A DNA stretch of 36,325 nt. It comes from Dokdonella sp. Its GTDB lineage: Bacteria; Pseudomonadota; Gammaproteobacteria; Xanthomonadales; Rhodanobacteraceae. Under the pieces are notes generated by a model. It did not search any database. It saw nothing but the letters and a program-made list of their open reading frames with translations, and was not told where the DNA came from. Made by a program: the position numbers and the translations under genes. This document shows positions 36,011 to 36,325 of this stretch, in pieces; within the stretch, counting starts at the first letter, position 1, and the number at the start of each line of letters is the position of its first letter. The DNA is taken from the NCBI GenBank assembly GCA_019634795.1, contig JAHCAR010000024.1, positions 1 to 36,325 of the forward strand, read 5' to 3'.

Positions 36011-36325
36011 ATGTTCCAGAAAACCCTGCTTGCCGCAGCGCTCGCGCTGACTTCGGCCTCGGCCTTCGCCGGCGCCGAGACCTACACGATCGATGGCAGC
36101 CATACCCAGGCGAATTTCACCTGGAATCACTTCGGCTTTTCCAATCCGAGCGCCGGCTTCGACAAGATCGAAGGCACGATCCGCTACGACGCCGACGATG
36201 TCGCCAAGTCTGCGGTCGACGTGACCATCGCGATCGACAGCATCAACACCCATGTGCCGAAGCTCGATACCCATCTGAAGAGCGCCGATTTCTTCGACGC
36301 CGAGAAGTATCCGACCGCCACCTTC
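36011..36325 (+). CDS. YceI family protein, N-terminal part (runs off window)
   Basis: The first 105 codons of a periplasmic YceI-family protein are present. These are lipocalin-like beta barrels that bind polyisoprenoid chains. A signal peptide (FQKTLLAAALALTSASAFAG) precedes the family pattern YTIDGSHTQANFTWNHFGFS, GTIRYDADDVAKSAVDVTIA and the hallmark HLKSADFFDAEKYPTATF at the window edge. GGAGA lies 7 bases before the ATG at 36011. It follows the nitroreductase gene on the same strand. No sign of truncation other than the window end. Confidence 0.95.
   Translation, partial: MFQKTLLAAALALTSASAFAGAETYTIDGSHTQANFTWNHFGFSNPSAGFDKIEGTIRYDADDVAKSAVDVTIAIDSINTHVPKLDTHLKSADFFDAEKYPTATF

Overview
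The window is high-GC bacterial chromosome that looks like a gammaproteobacterium of the Lysobacterales (Xanthomonadales), probably near the Rhodanobacteraceae or Dokdonella. This rests on the family mix: sigma factors of the TIGR02999 type paired with Ser/Thr kinases, secreted proteins ending in a DxIFxxGF motif, xanthomonad-style intergenic repeats, and the order dsbD-cutA-(endonuclease)-groES-groEL. This taxonomic placement is inference. No rRNA, tRNA, CRISPR array, integrase or transposase was seen.

Region 1 (1-8196) is core genome. It holds the start of dsbD, cutA, a secreted Ig-domain endonuclease I, and groES-groEL behind a sigma32-like promoter and a CIRCE (HrcA) operator. groEL ends at a strong terminator and is followed by a SEC-C/TPR-like protein. 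Intergenic repeats here include a perfect 24-bp inverted pair at 1205-1281, a long inverted GGGAAT-heptad repeat between groES and groEL, and a double hairpin after groEL.

Region 2 (about 8200-11870) looks acquired. The 60-base lines I counted by hand are 43-60% G+C, against 72% in a line within glnE. It carries an alpha/beta-hydrolase lipoprotein and an SGNH hydrolase in one minus-strand unit. It ends in a decayed groEL C-terminus with a degraded copy of the groEL-type terminator hairpin.

Region 3 (11874-14855) has a PfpI/DJ-1 protein and a secreted VWA protein with four Ig-like repeats, separated by a bidirectional terminator, then a flavodoxin-like protein.

Region 4 (15209-26329) is the most unusual part. 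Two paralogous sigma factor plus TPR-kinase modules point toward each other. They enclose a small secreted protein, a Tat-exported flavin amine oxidase and a secreted parallel beta-helix protein. The beta-helix gene appears to be the third gene of the second sigma-kinase operon. A plus-strand terminator with no matching gene at 26534-26569 may end a small RNA.

Region 5 (26568-36325) contains an LtaS/OpgB-type phosphoglycerol transferase, glnE, an orphan MacB/FtsX-type permease, an ELM1-family protein, a RutE-type nitroreductase and the start of a YceI-family protein.
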